Below are positions 49,658-58,275 of a stretch of DNA of 64,000 bases, piece after piece. How positions within the stretch are numbered: position 1 is the first letter of the stretch; the number at the start of each line of letters is the position of its first letter. Under the pieces are notes generated by a model. That model had not been told where the DNA came from. It searched no databases and saw only the letters and a program-made list of their open reading frames with translations. The stretch comes from CALBPI01 sp045110335 (GTDB taxonomy: Bacteria > Pseudomonadota > Gammaproteobacteria > Steroidobacterales > Woeseiaceae), in NCBI GenBank assembly GCA_045110335.1, contig JBGCGB010000030.1, positions 62,001-126,000 of the forward strand. Reading direction: 5' to 3'. Position numbers and translations under genes: made by a program.

Positions 49658-52296
49658 GCCAGCAAATGCTCATCATTGATTCGCGTGATACCGAGGAGCT
49701 TGATGCGATCTTTTACAGGTATTGCACGATTCAAACGCACATCCCCACGACAAAAGTCATGTGCCAACTGATGGGCCAACTCGCTCCAAGCTGCCAGTGC
49801 AACGGGGTAGTCATCAACTTTTTTGATCTTAGCGTGTTCATCCCATTTGGCGTTGTCTGAGTCCAGCCACGTCAATGCAGAGACCTTGTCGAAATTAACC
49901 GACACCAGAACAACACCACCAATCGCGGTGGAATCAAGCGCCAAGGCATAAGCGACCAGTTGCATTTGCCGTGATGGCAACTGATCGAACGCGGACATGG
50001 CGCCCAGGCGCCCGGTCTTGTAGTCAATGATCACCGACTGCCCGTCCACTTCGTCAACCCGGTCAAGTCTGAGCCGAATAGTCAATTCTCCCAACCGCAA
50101 CTCGCACTGCTTTTCCAATGCGGCAACGCTGAAAGCAGGACGTTGAAGATCTTGCGCCAAAACGCGTTGAACCAGCTCAACGGCGCGCCGTTCTTCGACG
50201 CGCAACAACTCAACCAATAAATTATCTGCACTGGGGTACGCGGAACGAAATGTGGCAGCAACCGCCTCAACGACATAGCCTTGTAAACCCTCCGGCGTCC
50301 ATGTCGAAAGTTCGGCCGAATCCGCGATGTTGCCGTAGAGCGTTTCGAGCGCCGCATGCAACAGTTTACCGCGCATCGCCGCATTGATACCGATCACAGG
50401 TTCATCAAGTGGCGTGCATTGCCATCGGTACCTGATTACCGCGCCAAAGGGATCAACCAACTGCTCAGAAAGAACACCATGCCCGCCGATTGATCGCGAT
50501 CGTGATGGCAAGGTCGGCAGCGCGGCCTGCTGCGGTGTTGCTTCCATCATGGCGAGTGTTGCCAACAAGCTGTGCTGCTCTGTCGGGAAGCTTTCTATCT
50601 CAGTGACCACAGCTCTCAACATTGGCGCGGGACCGAGTTCGGCTTCATCCCGACTATTCGCATAGCTCAACACCACAAGATCTGCGCTTTTTAGCAAACG
50701 ACTGAACTGGCCTTGCCAGAAATCAAGTACCTGTGCCGGACTCGAGTCAGGCATACCGTGTCGGCGTTGCAAAGCGCGTGGGATTAAATTTGACGGTTGC
50801 GGCGTCGGTGGCCAGGACTGATTATCCAAACCGACAATCCAAACACCATCAAACTGCAGACCGATGGCTTCCAACGGCCCTAGCACCAGCACATCATCCA
50901 GGAGATCTTCCACCTGGAATAACTGACGATCCATGATCCGACTCAATGAATCGACAGCAGCACCAAGCGTCCATTGACGCGAAAGATAGTCAAACTCGGA
51001 GAGCGTATTCAGAGTCTTGAAAATGGCGTCGCGCAGCTGAAATAGTTCACTATCAATGGCGAGACCCGCAAGCCAGCCGGCACGGGCCAATGCATCTTGA
51101 ATGGCTTCTGCCCACGCACTCGCCGATTTTTGGGCGACACCACTACGCTGAAGTTCATCGGCCGCCGCTAGCCACGACGGAACAACCTTGTCTTCGTAGT
51201 TCATCCACCCAATCAGCAGTTTGGGCGTCCAAAGACGGTCTGGAATACGCCGCAATGCCAATTCGATCTCTACAGCATGGCTATCATTCCGAAAGAGCGG
51301 CGTTCGCAACAGTCGCGACAACGCATCGAATCGCGCGCCGGAAGCAGTAAATCGTAAGAAGGTAATCAGGACACCAGCAGCCGGGAACTCGCTGATCGGC
51401 TGACCCAATGAGACGGCAACGCCCAGATGTGCTTTTTGGTCCGGCAAAAGGTATTGATAGCCAGGGCAATAACCGTCCAGAACAAGGCGCCGCACGGCCT
51501 CCACATCAGATCCCATGCCGGGCACCACGATCGCAATGCGCCCGGTCGGCCGCTCATTGCGTTGCTGACGTGCCCAACGGCCCGCGGCACGAAGGCAATC
51601 ATCATCAGATGGCCAACTACGTACCTGAATATCCGAGGCTACTGCCCCGTAATCAGCATCGAAAATCTCCGCTTTGTCCCCTAACAGCTGGACGATCCTC
51701 TCTTGTATCGGATAAAGCTGCGTGAAGCCTGTTAACAATACGCGACGATCTGGACAAAATTCGTTGGGGGTCATCGTGGCGCTCAGGAGCGCTGCGAGCT
51801 CATCTTCAATAATCCAATGCGATGACAACTGCGCCCGCCGATACTCGCGAATGCAATCCGCCAGGAATCGACTATCTTCGTCATCAACCGCCGAAAACAG
51901 ATACTCATCCGTGAGTTGCCATCGTTGTAGCAATGAAAACGCTTTTCCGACTTCGGCCGCAAGACTGCCAATATTGTAGAAGGGTCGTGTCTTGTCTCGA
52001 ATCTTTTCTTCGACGATATCGCGCCAAAGTGCATCGGACTGAGCCTTGCCGAGCAATTGGGTGCTAGCTAACCGGTCATCCTCAGCGCTAACACAGCCAG
52101 CCCGAAAAGTACGATTCATCCAAGCATTCCACGGAATAATCTCGGGCGATGCCCAAGCCTTGATCCCGGTCGCCAGCATCCTTTCGGATAGCGCTTGCTG
52201 AATTTTTCGACTAAGCCGCTGATTCGATGTAACAACAAGACCAAACTCGCCGGACGCTACACGATCAATCAGACCGTCAGAAACAAGCGCGTTCAT
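49654..52296 (-). CDS. PD-(D/E)XK nuclease, AddB-like probable DNA repair protein
   Basis: 880 residues. An inactivated helicase-like N-terminal half includes VVTSNQRLSRKIQQALS and GRIAIVVPGMGSDVEAVRRLV. A C-terminal PD-(D/E)XK nuclease has SVIIDYKTGRL, where Asp and Lys are catalytic. This corresponds to the family annotated as probable DNA repair protein beside UvrD-like helicases in gamma- and betaproteobacteria. It would cooperate with the AddA-like subunit in resection. I see no four-cysteine iron-sulfur cluster such as Bacillus AddB has. Confidence 0.85.
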   Translation of the reverse strand: MNALVSDGLIDRVASGEFGLVVTSNQRLSRKIQQALSERMLATGIKAWASPEIIPWNAWMNRTFRAGCVSAEDDRLASTQLLGKAQSDALWRDIVEEKIRDKTRPFYNIGSLAAEVGKAFSLLQRWQLTDEYLFSAVDDEDSRFLADCIREYRRAQLSSHWIIEDELAALLSATMTPNEFCPDRRVLLTGFTQLYPIQERIVQLLGDKAEIFDADYGAVASDIQVRSWPSDDDCLRAAGRWARQQRNERPTGRIAIVVPGMGSDVEAVRRLVLDGYCPGYQYLLPDQKAHLGVAVSLGQPISEFPAAGVLITFLRFTASGARFDALSRLLRTPLFRNDSHAVEIELALRRIPDRLWTPKLLIGWMNYEDKVVPSWLAAADELQRSGVAQKSASAWAEAIQDALARAGWLAGLAIDSELFQLRDAIFKTLNTLSEFDYLSRQWTLGAAVDSLSRIMDRQLFQVEDLLDDVLVLGPLEAIGLQFDGVWIVGLDNQSWPPTPQPSNLIPRALQRRHGMPDSSPAQVLDFWQGQFSRLLKSADLVVLSYANSRDEAELGPAPMLRAVVTEIESFPTEQHSLLATLAMMEATPQQAALPTLPSRSRSIGGHGVLSEQLVDPFGAVIRYRWQCTPLDEPVIGINAAMRGKLLHAALETLYGNIADSAELSTWTPEGLQGYVVEAVAATFRSAYPSADNLLVELLRVEERRAVELVQRVLAQDLQRPAFSVAALEKQCELRLGELTIRLRLDRVDEVDGQSVIIDYKTGRLGAMSAFDQLPSRQMQLVAYALALDSTAIGGVVLVSVNFDKVSALTWLDSDNAKWDEHAKIKKVDDYPVALAAWSELAHQLAHDFCRGDVRLNRAIPVKDRIKLLGITRINDEHLLA

Positions 52297-52313
52297 CGTG
52301 CCGTCCTATCTAC

Positions 52314-53522
52314 CTATGCCGGCTTTGTGCTTAGCACAGTACGAATTTTCTCGAATACTTGAAAGATCTGTGGTGATTCCGGTAATAACGTCATCCGGAA
52401 GTGATTCTTGTAGGGGGTATTGAAACTGCTGCCGGGTGCTAACAACACGTTCTGCTCCTGTAGTAACCGAAGCGCGAACTCCTCATCGTCAAACTCCGGA
52501 TGCTTGTCGGTATTGATACCCACAAAGGCATACATGGCACCCTTCGGGATCACCAATTCCAATGAGTCGTTTGCCGCAACGGCATCAATAACCGCTTGCC
52601 GGCTCTCGTGCAGTCGCCCCCCGGGCGCTGTTAACTCATGGATACTCTGGTACCCGCCAAGTGCTGTCTGTACTGCCCATTGGGCAGGAACATTGCTGCA
52701 CAACCGCAGCGCTGCCAACAATTCCAGTCCCTCCAGAAAATTTGCGGTGTCAATACTTGTTCCGCTGATAGAACACCAACCAACGCGATATCCGCAGGCG
52801 CGATACACTTTCGACAATCCACTATAGGTGATGCAGAGTGCGCCATCGGCAACCGTGGCCATTGGTACAAACTGTGCATCGTCATACAACATGTGATCGT
52901 AGATTTCGTCGGACATGATCATCAAATCGTGCTTGCGAGCCAATGCTGCGATCTCGCGCAATAGCGATTCAGGGTAAACCGCACCGGTTGGGTTGTTCGG
53001 ATTAATAAGGACGATTGCTTTCGTTCGGGGTGTCACCAATGACGCCATGCGATCGACGTTTGGCAAGAATTGGTCTTCGGGTAAACAATCGTAATGAACT
53101 GGCTGCCCGCCATTGAGTGTGACCGACGCGGTCCAGAGCGGATAGGTCGGACTTGGCACCAAAACTTCATCACCCGGGTTCAATAAGCCGCGTAACGTCA
53201 AATCGATCAGTTCGGATACCCCGTTACCGATGAAGACTTCATCCACAGACACATCCATTACGCCACGGCTTTGCTGTTGCATAACGACGGCTTCACGCGC
53301 GGGAAAAATGCCTTTCTGATGGCAGTACGCCTCGGCCGAGGGCAAATTCTCGATCATTGCTAACCGCATAGTCTCCGGAGTCCGAAAACCGAAACGCCCG
53401 GGATTACCTATGTTCAGATGGACGATTTCGTGGCCCTTCTTCTCCATTTCGTGCGCCCGCCTTGCCAAGGCACCGCGGATTTCATAGCGAACGTGTTCTA
53501 GTCGCTGACTGGCTGAAATCAT
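52314..53522 (-). CDS. PLP-dependent alanine aminotransferase, AlaA-like
   Basis: 402 residues of aminotransferase class I. INPNNPTGAVYP, the PLP-binding Asp/Tyr segment SDEIYDHMLYD, and the Schiff-base lysine in YSGLSKVYRACGYRVGW mark the active site. The VHLNIGNPGRFGF start is that of the AlaA (YfbQ) group. It would transfer amino groups between alanine and 2-oxoglutarate. It lies 17 bases upstream of the AddB-like gene on the same strand. A strong terminator at 53585-53622 isolates it from upstream transcription. Confidence 0.85.
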   Translation of the reverse strand: MISASQRLEHVRYEIRGALARRAHEMEKKGHEIVHLNIGNPGRFGFRTPETMRLAMIENLPSAEAYCHQKGIFPAREAVVMQQQSRGVMDVSVDEVFIGNGVSELIDLTLRGLLNPGDEVLVPSPTYPLWTASVTLNGGQPVHYDCLPEDQFLPNVDRMASLVTPRTKAIVLINPNNPTGAVYPESLLREIAALARKHDLMIMSDEIYDHMLYDDAQFVPMATVADGALCITYSGLSKVYRACGYRVGWCSISGTSIDTANFLEGLELLAALRLCSNVPAQWAVQTALGGYQSIHELTAPGGRLHESRQAVIDAVAANDSLELVIPKGAMYAFVGINTDKHPEFDDEEFALRLLQEQNVLLAPGSSFNTPYKNHFRMTLLPESPQIFQVFEKIRTVLSTKPA

Positions 53523-53584
53523 CAGAATTTGCTCAAATCGTTAGACACGAGAACTCTAACCGAAGCGAACCGATTAGCGAAGCA

Positions 53585-53622
53585 AAAAAAGCCCGATCAA
53601 CCATAAGTCGACCGGGCTTTGG
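53585..53622 (-). terminator. Strong intrinsic terminator upstream of the aminotransferase
   Basis: On the minus strand, AAAGCCCG with GTCGAC pairs to GTTGAT with CGGGCTTT, a 14-base stem with two G.U pairs and a five-base loop, followed by a run of T. It lies just ahead of the minus-strand aminotransferase start. It must therefore end a transcript coming from 53623 upward, such as the possible gene at 53648-53848. Confidence 0.85.
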
Positions 53623-53647
53623 GTCCGCACGGAGAAGTACGGATGCG

Positions 53648-53848
53648 TTACACAATGGTGCTGGCAATCGCATCATCGTGTTGTGCCTGGTTATTCAGTA
53701 CGCATATAACGGGGCAAGTATCGCCAAACTGTCGAACCTGTCGGCGATTGCCAAAGGGATATTGGCGAAATGACCGCGAACTGAATAGTTCTGAATAGGC
53801 TGTTAGGTTATCAGGGGAGCTACGGCTAGTGATATCTAGCTTAGCCAT
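53648..53848 (-). CDS. Possible 66-residue protein of unknown function
   Basis: The ORF runs from ATG at 53848 to TAA at 53648, with the strong terminator 25 bases past its stop. The product is polar, has two Cys (about 45 and 49), no signal peptide and no membrane segment, and I recognise no family. The region upstream is very AT-rich and could hold a promoter, but no SD precedes the ATG. It may be a real small gene, or the transcript ended by this terminator may be a non-coding RNA. Confidence 0.35.
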   Translation of the reverse strand: MAKLDITSRSSPDNLTAYSELFSSRSFRQYPFGNRRQVRQFGDTCPVICVLNNQAQHDDAIASTIV

Positions 53849-53923
53849 GATTATTGATAATAATTCTAGATAAATTTTATATTTATCTGATTTATATCGG
53901 TTTAATTAATCCTCAGAAAATAG

Positions 53924-53950
53924 AAAAAAGCGGCCATAAGGCGCTTTTAA
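53924..53950 (-). terminator. Second hairpin with T tract in the etfB upstream region
   Basis: AAAAGCG and CC pair with GG and CGCTTTT around a four-base loop, with one bulged G. On the minus strand it ends in six T, and on the plus strand in four. No gene is evident that it would terminate in the minus direction. In the plus direction it could act as an attenuator before etfB. Confidence 0.4.
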
Positions 53951-54127
53951 TAGGCAAATCAATCAGAAATGTCGCATCTCATCGCAAATCGTGGCTTTCC
54001 AACGCGCCTCGTCCAGACCAAGCCCCGCTTGTTTGGGAAGGCTCGGTCGGCGACAATATCGAACTAGTCGGTCGCTGTCAGTGGAAAGCTCAGGCAACCG
54101 ACACAAATCTAGTCAAAAATCTACAAA

Positions 54128-54147
54128 ACACTTGGATAACCAAGTGT
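54128..54147. repeat. 20-base perfect palindrome just upstream of etfB
   Basis: ACACTTGG-ATAA-CCAAGTGT is an exact eight-base inverted repeat with a four-base loop. It ends four bases before the etfB SD sequence. It could be an operator for a dimeric repressor of lipid catabolism or an mRNA hairpin that affects ribosome access. It does not match a known operator I can name. Confidence 0.6.
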
Positions 54148-54162
54148 GTCTGGAGCAGTTCG

Positions 54163-54912
54163 TTGGAAAAAATTATTGTCGGCTTGAAACGCGTTGTGGA
54201 CTACAACGTACGAATTCGAGTGAAAAGCGACGGCAGCGGTGTTGAGACCGATGGCGTCAAAATGTCCATTAACCCGTTTGACGAGATCGCCCTGGAAGAG
54301 GCACTCCGAATCCGGGAACGTGGCGACGCAACGGAAGTCATTGTTGTATCAATCGGCGGTAGCGATGCACAACAACAATTACGGACGGGCCTGGCAATGG
54401 GTGCCGATCGGGCTATCCTTATCGAGACCGACAACGCATTGGACCCGTTAGCGGGTGCCAAGGCGATGCTGAAGATCGTTGAGGAAGAGCAGCCCGGCTT
54501 GGTCATTCTCGGCAAGCAGGCAATCGACAATGACAACAATCAAACCGGTCAAATGCTGGCTTCACTTTGGCACCGGCCGCAGGCGACTTTCGCTTCCGAA
54601 GTCGCGCTTTCTGGTGATACGGCAAAAGTCACTAGAGAAGTCGATGCCGGTCTGGAGACGATCGAGGTTGACCTCCCCGCCGTAATCACCGTGGATTTGC
54701 GCCTCAATGAGCCACGCTATGTGAAGCTGCCAGACATCATGAAAGCGAAGAAGAAGCCATTGGATGTAAAGGCTTTCGCCGACCTCGGCGTTACAACCGA
54801 CGATGCCTTTACGGTAAGTCACTTTGAGCCCCCTGCACAACGCACCAAAGGCATCATGGTAGAAGACTCAGCTGCACTCGTAGCAGCCCTGAAAGAAAAA
54901 GGACTAATTTAA
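54163..54912 (+). CDS. etfB: Electron transfer flavoprotein beta subunit
   Basis: 249 residues, exactly the family length. It begins EKIIVGLKRVVDYNVRIRVKSDGSGVETDG. The AMP/FAD-binding region and the ETF-beta signature VEVDLPAVITVDLRLNEPRYVKLPDIMKAKKKP are intact. It accepts electrons from acyl-CoA dehydrogenases with the alpha subunit. TTG 54163, with GGAG seven bases upstream, is chosen. In-frame codons further upstream back to 53854 encode no conserved sequence and cross the palindrome. Its TAA overlaps the etfA ATG (TAATG). Confidence 0.95.
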   Translation: MEKIIVGLKRVVDYNVRIRVKSDGSGVETDGVKMSINPFDEIALEEALRIRERGDATEVIVVSIGGSDAQQQLRTGLAMGADRAILIETDNALDPLAGAKAMLKIVEEEQPGLVILGKQAIDNDNNQTGQMLASLWHRPQATFASEVALSGDTAKVTREVDAGLETIEVDLPAVITVDLRLNEPRYVKLPDIMKAKKKPLDVKAFADLGVTTDDAFTVSHFEPPAQRTKGIMVEDSAALVAALKEKGLI

Positions 54913-55853
54913 TGTCTAGTGTTTTGATTATCGCGGAACACGCGAACGGCAATCTGAATGCAGCAACAGCCAAATGCGTTGCTTGTGCAACAAGTATTGA
55001 TAACGCCGAAGTTCATGTGCTTGTTTTGAGTGACAACCCTGACGGTGTCGCCGCGCAAGCGGCTTGCCTTGCAGGCGTTTCAAAAGTGCTGACCGTGACA
55101 AACGGCGCGAACAACGAAGCGCTCGCAGCGGTACTTGCGCCACAAGTGGCTGAAGCTGCCGCCGGTTACGATTATGTTTTCGGGCCGTCAACAACCTTTG
55201 GCAAGGATCTAGTGCCACGAGTCGCTGCTCGACTGGGCGTCAACCAACTGTCAGATGTTATGGAAGTTGTCGATAGCCGGACGTTCAAGCGCCCTATTTA
55301 CGCTGGCAACGCTATCACAACGGTTCAGGTCAAAGCCGACTACCAAATCGTAGCAACGGTAAGAGCAGCCTCTTACAAATCCGTTGGCGAACAATCGGCA
55401 GCTCCTGTTGAAGCGCTTAGCCTTACAACCGACCTGCCCGCCCACACGCGCTTCGTTAGCGTACAAACCGGCGCATCCGACCGGCCTGACCTTCAAACCG
55501 CAGCCAAAGTTGTTTCGGGAGGTCGCGCCCTGGGTAGCGATGAGAACTTCAAAATCATCTTTGATCTCGCCGACAAAATTGGCGCTGGGGTTGGTGCTTC
55601 CAGAGCGGCTGTTGATGCTGGCTATGTACCGAACGAACTCCAGGTTGGACAGACGGGAAAAATCATTGCGCCGGAACTTTATGTTGCCATTGGTATATCC
55701 GGCGCTATCCAGCATCTTACCGGCATCAAGGATGCGGGCACGATTGTAGCGATCAACAAAGACGAGGATGCTCCTATCTTTGAGGTGGCTGATATTGGAT
55801 TAGTTGGCGACTTGTTTAAGGTTATCCCGGAGATCGAAGCCGCTTTGGGTTAA
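54912..55853 (+). CDS. etfA: Electron transfer flavoprotein alpha subunit
   Basis: 313 residues. The N-terminal ETF domain begins SSVLIIAEHANGNLN. The C-terminal FAD-binding domain has VVSGGRALGSDENF, GASRAAVDAGYVPNELQVGQTGKIIAPELYVAIGISGAIQHLTGIKDAGTIVAINKDEDAPIF. FAD passes electrons on to ETF-quinone oxidoreductase, which is not in the window. Co-translated with etfB. The nearby acyl-CoA dehydrogenase gene at 58.3 kb is a likely electron donor. Confidence 0.96.
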   Translation: MSSVLIIAEHANGNLNAATAKCVACATSIDNAEVHVLVLSDNPDGVAAQAACLAGVSKVLTVTNGANNEALAAVLAPQVAEAAAGYDYVFGPSTTFGKDLVPRVAARLGVNQLSDVMEVVDSRTFKRPIYAGNAITTVQVKADYQIVATVRAASYKSVGEQSAAPVEALSLTTDLPAHTRFVSVQTGASDRPDLQTAAKVVSGGRALGSDENFKIIFDLADKIGAGVGASRAAVDAGYVPNELQVGQTGKIIAPELYVAIGISGAIQHLTGIKDAGTIVAINKDEDAPIFEVADIGLVGDLFKVIPEIEAALG

Positions 55854-55869
55854 GCAGTCTCGCTTAACG

Positions 55870-55900
55870 AAAAAGGCGGCCCCGGTGGCCGCCTTTTTTT
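55870..55900. terminator. Bidirectional intrinsic terminator between etfA and the membrane protein
   Basis: A GGCGGCC/GGCCGCC stem with a five-base loop is flanked by five A on the left and seven T on the right, extending the stem by five A-T pairs. It ends etfBA in the plus direction and, with A/T tract on both sides, also the convergent membrane gene, whose stop lies inside its right edge. Confidence 0.9.
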
Positions 55901-56546
55901 ATGCCAGAATAAAAGTCGCCGTAGCGAGCGCACAGATGCCGGCTAACACAAATGGACGATAACGACGCATGAGTCGCTTGAGCGTGGCTTCTCTATTGGC
56001 ATGAGACCCATGCTTTACGATGTGATCACCGACCACCAATGCCCCTCTTAGATAGGCACGAGAGGCGATAAAGAAGCCGAACATTAACGACAGGAAGAGC
56101 GCACCCACGGCGCTCTTATAAGTAATTGCCCACGGCAACAGGCGAATAGCCACGATACCCAACACCGCGAGAGCTATAGCGATCAGGCTGCCACCAAGGT
56201 TTTCGATACGCCTGAGCACAGCCCGACCTGGCAGATCGGGAAAAACGACGGTCACGACGACCAGCATTAAATAGGCGATGCCAAAAAGTGCCAACAACGC
56301 TTTCAGCGGCACGCCGTCGAGCATCGGAAACAAGTCATAGCGTTCGAACGAAAGGCCGCCGCCCACTAACATCGCCGTTAGCGAAAGCAACATCGTGCTG
56401 CTAAACCAACGCATGCGCTGAATCGTGACCTGACGCCTACGTAATGGCAGGTTGTGCTGCGTTAACTTAAAAGACTCTGTTAGCAAAGCTAACGCAAGTA
56501 CAAGCCAACACGCACTGGAAATAGCCAATAGTGCAGTTAGAAACAC
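55899..56546 (-). CDS. Integral membrane protein of unknown function
   Basis: 215 residues with about six membrane segments: near 3-22, 49-68, 83-103, 118-138, 142-162 and 196-214. They are separated by basic loops such as PLRRRQVTIQRMRW and REATLKRLMRRYRP. I recognise no family or catalytic motif. The start is GTG 56546 with AGGGGG four bases upstream. It follows the peroxiredoxin gene on the same strand by 54 bases and may be co-transcribed with it. The rest of that gap shows nothing distinctive. Confidence 0.75.
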   Translation of the reverse strand: MFLTALLAISSACWLVLALALLTESFKLTQHNLPLRRRQVTIQRMRWFSSTMLLSLTAMLVGGGLSFERYDLFPMLDGVPLKALLALFGIAYLMLVVVTVVFPDLPGRAVLRRIENLGGSLIAIALAVLGIVAIRLLPWAITYKSAVGALFLSLMFGFFIASRAYLRGALVVGDHIVKHGSHANREATLKRLMRRYRPFVLAGICALATATFILA

Positions 56547-56600
56547 TTAACCCCCTGCGCCATTCCATGGCAGCAGCAACACGAACGCGAACGTTAGCTT

Positions 56601-57083
56601 TTACAAGGCTTGCAAAACTGATTCAGCGGCGCTGACTTTGAACTCGCCGGGACCTTCAACCGCAACATGTGTCGCCGTACCATTCTCGACCACAATCGCG
56701 AAACGTTGACCGCGCATGCCCATGCCGAAACCGGTCGCATCGAGCTCTAGTCCCAACGCCTTACTATAGTCACCACTGCCATCCGCGAGCATCATGACCT
56801 TCCCATCGACCGAACGGTCTTTGCCCCAGGCATCCATCACGAAAACATCATTAACTGCCATGCAAGCAACGGTATCGACGCCTTTATCAACAAAAGCTTG
56901 CGCGTCGTCCACGTAGCCAGGCAGATGATTCATTGAACATGTCGGAGTGAACGCGCCCGGAACAGAAAACAAAACCACTTTTTTGTTCGCAAACAACTCA
57001 TCAGAAGTGACTTGTCCTGGACCATTTTCGGTCATGATCCCAAACGCACCAGCGGGCATCTTGTCGCCATTCTTAATCGTCAT
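56601..57083 (-). CDS. Peroxiredoxin, Prx5 type
   Basis: 160 residues. The peroxidatic cysteine is in VPGAFTPTCSMNHLPGY with the conserved Pro-Thr-Cys loop, and the FGMGMRGQRFAIVVENGTATH and EGPGEFKVSAAESVL segments follow. It reduces hydrogen peroxide and alkyl hydroperoxides using glutathione or thioredoxin. The resolving cysteine of atypical two-Cys enzymes is not evident; a second Cys near 74 (VACMAVND) is common in the Prx5 group. The 144-base upstream gap to the HMG-CoA lyase shows no ORF. Confidence 0.92.
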   Translation of the reverse strand: MTIKNGDKMPAGAFGIMTENGPGQVTSDELFANKKVVLFSVPGAFTPTCSMNHLPGYVDDAQAFVDKGVDTVACMAVNDVFVMDAWGKDRSVDGKVMMLADGSGDYSKALGLELDATGFGMGMRGQRFAIVVENGTATHVAVEGPGEFKVSAAESVLQAL

Positions 57084-57227
57084 AAACTGTTCTCCTGAGT
57101 ATGTGTTGAGCCTGTTCCGTTCGAACGGGACGAGCCGCTAAGGATATCACCAAATGGGGCATTTTTTTGGACGCAAACGCCGTCAACAATGGAGGCATTT
57201 GGTACCCCATCGAACCGTCAGAAAACG

Positions 57228-58145
57228 CTATACCGCCGTCAGACCAAGACTGCCCGGAAAGACGCCGGCTTTGGGTAGCATCGCCGGCACATCATGGCCA
57301 AGAACATCCTTAAGCCAACCACTAATCGCGATGATTTGATCTAGATCGATACCCGTATCTATTCCCGATCGCTCAAGTAAATAAATCAGATCATCGGTCG
57401 GAATATTGCCCGTTGCCGCTGGTGCAAATGGACACCCACCAATACCACCAATGCTTGCATCCAATGCGCTGGCACCGGCCATGACCGCGGCCATCGCATT
57501 GGCCAAGCCAGTGTTTCGCGTATTGTGAAAGTGGCAGCGAATAGGCACGTCAGGCACCGCCGCTGTAACGCGTTCAATCAATCGGCTCACCTGCGGTGGC
57601 ACTCCTACTCCGATACTATCGGCCAAAGCGATTTCGATGGGGTTTGCCGCAGCAACTGCCTCCGCCAATGACACAACACGATCCTCATCGACCTCGCCCT
57701 CAAACGGGCAACCGAATGCCGCAGAAAGCGTCACGCCGGCTTTCAGCCCGGCCGACTTAGCTTGCTTCGCGATTTCGAGCCAATCCGCGACGGATTGTTC
57801 GGTAGTACAACCCTGATTACGCTGGTTATACGTATTGCTAACGACAACGGGCATCGTGATCTCGTCGACGCCAGCAGCCAATGCCCGATCGAATCCGCGC
57901 TGATTCAAGACCAAACCGATGTAGCTAACGCCAGGTTGTCGAGGTAGCAAAGCCATCAACGCTTCTGCGTCAGCCATTTGTGGCACCCGTTTCGGGTGAA
58001 CGAAGCTCGTCACCTCGACACGTTTTACACCCGCTTCTACAGCCCGTGCAATCAGCGCTGCTTTCTGCGCCGTCGGCATGACTTCAGGTTCGGATTGCAA
58101 GCCATCACGTGGGCTAACTTCAACAATTTCGATCGAATTCTTCAT
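57228..58145 (-). CDS. Hydroxymethylglutaryl-CoA lyase
   Basis: 305 residues of the DRE-TIM metallolyase family. IVEVSPRDGLQSE gives the metal-binding Asp and catalytic Arg. HFHNTRNTGLANAMAAV holds the metal histidines, and the cysteine signature GGCPFAPAATGN lies in the active-site loop. It splits HMG-CoA to acetoacetate and acetyl-CoA, the last step of leucine degradation. The start is ATG 58145, and an in-frame upstream extension to 58193 is weak. The downstream acyl-CoA dehydrogenase supports acyl-CoA catabolism. Confidence 0.9.
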   Translation of the reverse strand: MKNSIEIVEVSPRDGLQSEPEVMPTAQKAALIARAVEAGVKRVEVTSFVHPKRVPQMADAEALMALLPRQPGVSYIGLVLNQRGFDRALAAGVDEITMPVVVSNTYNQRNQGCTTEQSVADWLEIAKQAKSAGLKAGVTLSAAFGCPFEGEVDEDRVVSLAEAVAAANPIEIALADSIGVGVPPQVSRLIERVTAAVPDVPIRCHFHNTRNTGLANAMAAVMAGASALDASIGGIGGCPFAPAATGNIPTDDLIYLLERSGIDTGIDLDQIIAISGWLKDVLGHDVPAMLPKAGVFPGSLGLTAV

Positions 58146-58275
58146 AGTGCAAGCGTAGCAGAAAATCGCTCTACATCCGGTCCTACCTGCCATGAAACCG
58201 TTATGTTGCGTTGCACAAAATGATGCATTGGATTAACATATATACCTATAAACTAACGATCAGAAAGGCGTGCCC

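Noticed and set aside
53845..53870. Fur-box-like AT-rich repeat upstream of etfB
   Set aside because: Hexamer spacing does not fit the Fur consensus and the run is simply AT-rich.
53854..54162. N-terminal extension of the etfB frame back to 53854
   Set aside because: It would add about 103 residues that no ETF beta subunit has, crosses two hairpins, and the TTG at 54163 has a good SD and gives the standard 249 residues.
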